DNA of 64,000 bases from Oscillospiraceae bacterium (GTDB lineage: Bacteria; Bacillota; Clostridia; Oscillospirales; Ruminococcaceae): positions 62,001-126,000 of the forward strand of contig SVNC01000006.1 of assembly GCA_015067025.1 (NCBI GenBank), written 5' to 3'. Each line of letters begins with the position of its first letter. Within the stretch, counting starts at the first letter, position 1. A model generated the notes under the pieces. It worked only from the letters and a program-made list of their open reading frames with translations, did not search any database and was not told the DNA's origin. Made by a program: the position numbers and the translations under genes. Positions 60,727-64,000 of this stretch are shown here, piece after piece.

Positions 60727-62040
60727 ATGAAAAAAAGACAATTATTTCGTACAGTGCTTTCTTTCGTCATGGTTCTTGCTATAAATGCCGGTATAATATT
60801 ATCATACGCACCCGTATCTGCAAGTAACAGAATGACGGAAGAGGAAATAAAAAACGAGATTGATCGTATAGAGCAGGAAAATGCGGACAGAAAAGAAGAA
60901 ATAGACCGCATTGAAGGCGAAATCGACAAGCAGCAGGAAGAAGCTGATAAGATCGCTCTTATGCTTGGCGAACAGAAAAACGAAGTAGATTACTACAATA
61001 ACCTTGTTTTTTATAAAAACGAAGATATAGCAGAAAAACAGGCTGAAATTGACAAGCTGACAGCTAACGTTGAAAGACTTGAAGATCAGCTTAAAAAGAC
61101 CGAGCAGAAGATCAGCGATGCAGAAGCAGAGAACGCTGAAAATCTTGAAAAATTTGCCCAGATAATCCGCACTATGTACACCAGCGGAAACAGCGATATG
61201 TTCGGCGTGTTATCAGGTGCTACAGACTTCTATCAGCTTATGGTAAGCTCGGAGATAGTAGGTAACATCACAGAAAAGAACTATGAGTTTATGACTCAGC
61301 TTAAGGCTGACATAAAACAGCTTGAAGCGGATAAGAATACCTATGAGACCGATAAAAAGACTCTTGAAGATGAACGCACGGTCCTTGAAGGTGAAAAAAA
61401 GGTTCTTGAAGATGAAAAGACAGAGCTTATAGCTCTTCAGGACACCGCACAGTCAAAGGCTGATGAATATCAGACAGACTACAACAAGTATCAGGGTATT
61501 TTAAACGAGCTTCAGTATGAGCAGGATAATCTTCAGTATCTTGTAACCGTCGGAGAAGCGGAGATAGAAGCTTTTGAAGAACAGTTAAAGGAGCTTATCA
61601 TTCAGAATACCCAGCAGGGTACTACTCTTCAGGAGGGTGACTGGATATGGCCTGTTCCCGGATACGGCTACATTTCCTGCTATTTCGGCTGGGACTATGA
61701 TTTCTGGAGAATGCACAAGGGTATAGATGTCGGCGACTGGGGAATTTGGGGCAGTAACATCTATGCTACGAAGGGCGGTACTGTAATCATCGCTGAGGAC
61801 TGGTACATACCCGGCTACAGCTACGGTAAATACGTTACCGTTGACCACGGCGGCGGATATACCTCCACCTATGCTCATATGGATACGGTAAACGTATACG
61901 TGGGACAGGTAGTGGAAAAGGGTGACGTACTCGGTACAGTAGGCAATACAGGATTTTCTACCGGTCCGCATCTTCACTTCGAGATCCGAATTGACGGTGA
62001 ACCCGTAGATCCTTTCAACTACGTGGAAATATACAGATAA
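60727..62040 (+). CDS. PcsB/EnvC-like murein hydrolase with M23 domain (437 aa)
   Basis: A signal peptide (about residues 1-35) is followed by a long coiled coil (about 40-290; repeated EEI/EQE and LEDERTVLEGEKKVLEDEKT heptads) which should dock on FtsX. The C-terminal M23 domain (about 310-437) has the zinc ligands in HKGIDVGD and GPHLHFEIR plus VTVDHGGGYTSTYAHM. If all ligands are used it cuts peptide cross-links itself. Position in ftsE-ftsX-hydrolase order makes it the operon's effector, as PcsB is in streptococci, though those have a CHAP domain instead. Confidence 0.93.
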   Translation: MKKRQLFRTVLSFVMVLAINAGIILSYAPVSASNRMTEEEIKNEIDRIEQENADRKEEIDRIEGEIDKQQEEADKIALMLGEQKNEVDYYNNLVFYKNEDIAEKQAEIDKLTANVERLEDQLKKTEQKISDAEAENAENLEKFAQIIRTMYTSGNSDMFGVLSGATDFYQLMVSSEIVGNITEKNYEFMTQLKADIKQLEADKNTYETDKKTLEDERTVLEGEKKVLEDEKTELIALQDTAQSKADEYQTDYNKYQGILNELQYEQDNLQYLVTVGEAEIEAFEEQLKELIIQNTQQGTTLQEGDWIWPVPGYGYISCYFGWDYDFWRMHKGIDVGDWGIWGSNIYATKGGTVIIAEDWYIPGYSYGKYVTVDHGGGYTSTYAHMDTVNVYVGQVVEKGDVLGTVGNTGFSTGPHLHFEIRIDGEPVDPFNYVEIYR

Positions 62041-62066
62041 GACAAATTTAAGGCAGAGGAATTTCA

Positions 62067-63266
62067 ATGAATAAAAAGGTTTCGCTTGGCGTAGCTATAA
62101 GCCTTGTGGCAGTTGCCTGTGCAATTACCTTCGTGCTTACAATGACGGTGTCGCTCAATATGTATAACTCAATGGTAACGGGTGTGCAGGAGAGAGAAAC
62201 CATAAACGCCAAAATCAAGGAGATCGATACCTTCGTCAGAAGCTCATCCATTTATGAGCTTGAGGAAAATGACATTTTAAATGGCATTATGAATGGTTAC
62301 ATCTCAGGACTTGATGACAAATACGCTAAATACTACACGACAAGTGAATATTATAAAAAGCAGCAGATAGAAAGCGGCGAGATCATCGGTGTAGGTATTG
62401 AAACCGTGATCGAGGGCGACTATCTGAAGATTACAGAGGTATACGAGGATTCCTCAGCAGAGGTTGCCGAGATCCGTAAGGATTATGTGATCACAAAGGT
62501 AAACGGTAAGGATATTCTGGCTATCGGTGCAGAAGAGGCTCAGCGTATGCTTGATGGTGAAGAGGGCACAAAGCTTACCATAACGACAAAGGCTCCTGAT
62601 GGTACGGAAAATACCGTTACTCTTGTAAGACAGGTAATTGAGCTTCAGTCTGTAAAGGGTGCAATAGTGGATGGCTACGCTTATATAAAGATATCCACCT
62701 TCAACGGTCTTACGGATGATCAGTTTACACAGCTTATTGATAAATATGAATCTCAGTCGGTGCTGGGTTATATATTCGACCTCAGAAACGTGTCAGAGGG
62801 TGATATCGCACCTCTTCAGAGTATGCTCGGACGAATTATGCCAAAGGCAACGGTAGCAAAAAAAGTCCTTGCTGATGGAAGTGAAGAAGAGATTCTCATG
62901 ACTGATGGCGTTCAGGAGATAAAAAAGCCTATATCTGTAATAGTAAACACAGGCACAGCCTGTACAGCAGAGCTTTTTGCAGTGGCACTGAGAGATTTTT
63001 CAAATGCGGTACTGGTAGGCTCGGTAACTGCTGGCAAGGCAGAGCTGCAGACTACAAAAAGCTTCAAGGATGGCAGTGCGGTGTCAATATCTACAGCAAG
63101 AGTATATCCTATGCAGTCAGAAAGCTTTGACGACGCGGGACTGAAACCCGATTATATCATAGATATCACACAGCAGGAGGAAATGGCGATAAAGTTTGCC
63201 GATCCTTCAACCGACGTTCAGCTGCAGAAGGCAGTTGAAGCAGTGGCGTCAATCAATTTACAATAA
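62067..63266 (+). CDS. S41 family C-terminal processing peptidase with Cys in place of Ser (399 aa)
   Basis: A CtpA/CtpB-type membrane-anchored protease: N-terminal helix (about 8-28), PDZ domain (about 95-180; GVGIETVIEGDYLKITEVY, VITKVNGKDILAI) and S41 catalytic domain. At the nucleophile motif, normally NxGSASASE, this protein has NTGTACTAE, so the catalytic serine position is C299. The general-base lysine K324 in TAGKAELQ is kept at the usual distance of 25 residues. It may be a cysteine variant or inactive. It follows the hydrolase gene by 26 bases, and could process it or another wall protein. Confidence 0.88.
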   Translation: MNKKVSLGVAISLVAVACAITFVLTMTVSLNMYNSMVTGVQERETINAKIKEIDTFVRSSSIYELEENDILNGIMNGYISGLDDKYAKYYTTSEYYKKQQIESGEIIGVGIETVIEGDYLKITEVYEDSSAEVAEIRKDYVITKVNGKDILAIGAEEAQRMLDGEEGTKLTITTKAPDGTENTVTLVRQVIELQSVKGAIVDGYAYIKISTFNGLTDDQFTQLIDKYESQSVLGYIFDLRNVSEGDIAPLQSMLGRIMPKATVAKKVLADGSEEEILMTDGVQEIKKPISVIVNTGTACTAELFAVALRDFSNAVLVGSVTAGKAELQTTKSFKDGSAVSISTARVYPMQSESFDDAGLKPDYIIDITQQEEMAIKFADPSTDVQLQKAVEAVASINLQ

Positions 63267-63320
63267 GCCTTTTAAGGCATAATATACCGCACAAGCGGAT
63301 TTTACGGAGGTAACAGACCA

Positions 63321-63797
63321 ATGGCAACTAAACAGACAGTTTTAACAAAAGAAGGACTTAAGAATTTAGAGAATGAGCTGGAGCATTTAAAATCCGTCAC
63401 CAGAAAAGAAATCGCTGAAAAGATCAAGGTAGCACTTTCATTCGGTGACCTTTCAGAAAACTCTGAATACGATGAAGCGAAGAACGAACAGGGTATTGTT
63501 GAAGCAAGAATTGCTGAAATTGAAGCTACGTTAAAGAACGTAAAGATTCTTGATGCAGATGAGATCTCTACAGAACACATAAGCCTCGGTAACAAGGTAA
63601 TATTAGAGTCTCTTGATGACGGCAAGGTGCTTAAGATCTCTCTTGTAGGCTCTAAGGAAGTTGATATGAAGAAGATGAAGATCTCTGACGAATCACCCTT
63701 AGGTAAGGCTTGCATCGGCAAGAAGCTCGGTGAAGAAATTATCGTAGAAGCTCCCAGCGGAATAAAGAAATACGTTATCAAGGAAATTGATAAGTAA
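63321..63797 (+). CDS. greA: Transcription elongation factor GreA (158 aa)
   Basis: Rescues backtracked RNA polymerase by stimulating transcript cleavage. The N-terminal coiled coil (LTKEGLKNLENELEHLKSVT, then FGDLSENSEYDEAKNEQ) carries the acidic tip residues Asp and Glu in GDLSENSEYDEAK, and the C-terminal FKBP-like domain ends GIKKYVIKEID with SPLGKACIGKKLGE. Length is standard. ATG preceded by ACGGAGG. It leads into lysS, a common pairing in Firmicutes. Confidence 0.97.
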   Translation: MATKQTVLTKEGLKNLENELEHLKSVTRKEIAEKIKVALSFGDLSENSEYDEAKNEQGIVEARIAEIEATLKNVKILDADEISTEHISLGNKVILESLDDGKVLKISLVGSKEVDMKKMKISDESPLGKACIGKKLGEEIIVEAPSGIKKYVIKEIDK

Positions 63798-63825
63798 TAG
63801 ATGAAAAGGGAAAGGAAAGACAACG

Positions 63826-64000
63826 ATGGCAAACAATCAGACTGAAGAAATCATACTGACTGAGGAAGAAGCCTTAGCTCAGCTTGACGAACAGCACAGA
63901 ATAAGAATAGAAAAGCTGAACGAATTAAAGCTCAGCGGTAAGAATCCTTATGAAACAACAAAGTTTGACATTACTCACAAGGCAGAGCAGATAAGAGAAA
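63826..64000 (+). CDS. lysS: Lysyl-tRNA synthetase, N-terminal part (runs off the window)
   Basis: Only the first 58 codons are inside the window. The opening MANNQTEEIILTEEEALAQL with EQHRIRIEKLNELKLSGKNPYET is the standard LysRS N-terminus just before the anticodon-binding OB fold. It starts 28 bases after greA behind AAAGGAAAG, giving the usual greA-lysS pair. Identification rests on the short N-terminal pattern and on gene order. Confidence 0.9.
   Translation, partial: MANNQTEEIILTEEEALAQLDEQHRIRIEKLNELKLSGKNPYETTKFDITHKAEQIRE

Overview
The window looks like the chromosome of an anaerobic, spore-forming, fibre-associated Firmicute of the Ruminococcus / [Eubacterium] siraeum type (Oscillospiraceae). 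The placement rests on dipicolinate synthase genes (endospores), a CIRCE-controlled groESL operon, a T-box leader, a CBM2-GH5 cellulase lipoprotein, a type IV pilus-like cluster, an SPxTG-type wall-anchor motif and the overall codon style. It is an inference from gene content, not a database match.

1-7.4 kb: the late end of a prophage, all on the plus strand in tightly overlapping genes: the 3' part of an N4-gp56-type major capsid protein, small connector-like proteins, a large hub-like protein, a fibre, a coiled-coil virion protein, holin and GH25 endolysin, closed by a terminator. 7.5-15 kb: a membrane-anchored CAP-domain protein, a 1.1-kb intergenic region built of short palindromes, the polyamine genes speD-decarboxylase-speE, and two CPBP intramembrane proteases. 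15-18 kb: an unusual TIM-barrel/acyl-CoA synthetase fusion preceded by its own promoter and T-box. 18-25 kb: a membrane protein with Rossmann and possible RyR-like domains, a wall-anchored beta-helix-like protein, two small conserved-looking proteins and a membrane-embedded LuxR-type regulator.

25-32 kb: a minus-strand cluster of transglutaminase lipoprotein, PilC, four pilin-like proteins, PilT and a TIR-TM-DUF6273 protein, with a gene-free run of strong hairpins at its end. 32-39 kb: a 1340-residue WG-repeat protein, a degenerate response regulator, and CIRCE-groES-groEL. 39-51 kb: an MBOAT/DHHW acyltransferase pair, dpaA-dpaB, a histone-tail/SCP2-like protein, galU, a CheW protein split by a CZB domain, a thioesterase, an MFS exporter behind a leader peptide and hairpins, and the cellulase-deaminase pair. 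51-57 kb: a stand-alone FakA-like domain, then the methionine set metF, split MetH activation domain, metH, and metG. 57.8-64 kb: a PucR/CdaR-type regulator, ftsE-ftsX-PcsB-like hydrolase-S41 protease (a cell-wall remodelling operon), greA and the start of lysS.

Most notable points: a T-box (probably leucine-type) in front of a fused acyl-CoA synthetase; an attenuator-like leader before an efflux pump; an S41 protease whose catalytic serine is cysteine; several families of intergenic palindromes; and pilus genes adjoining a TIR receptor-like protein. No rRNA, tRNA, transposase or CRISPR array was seen.
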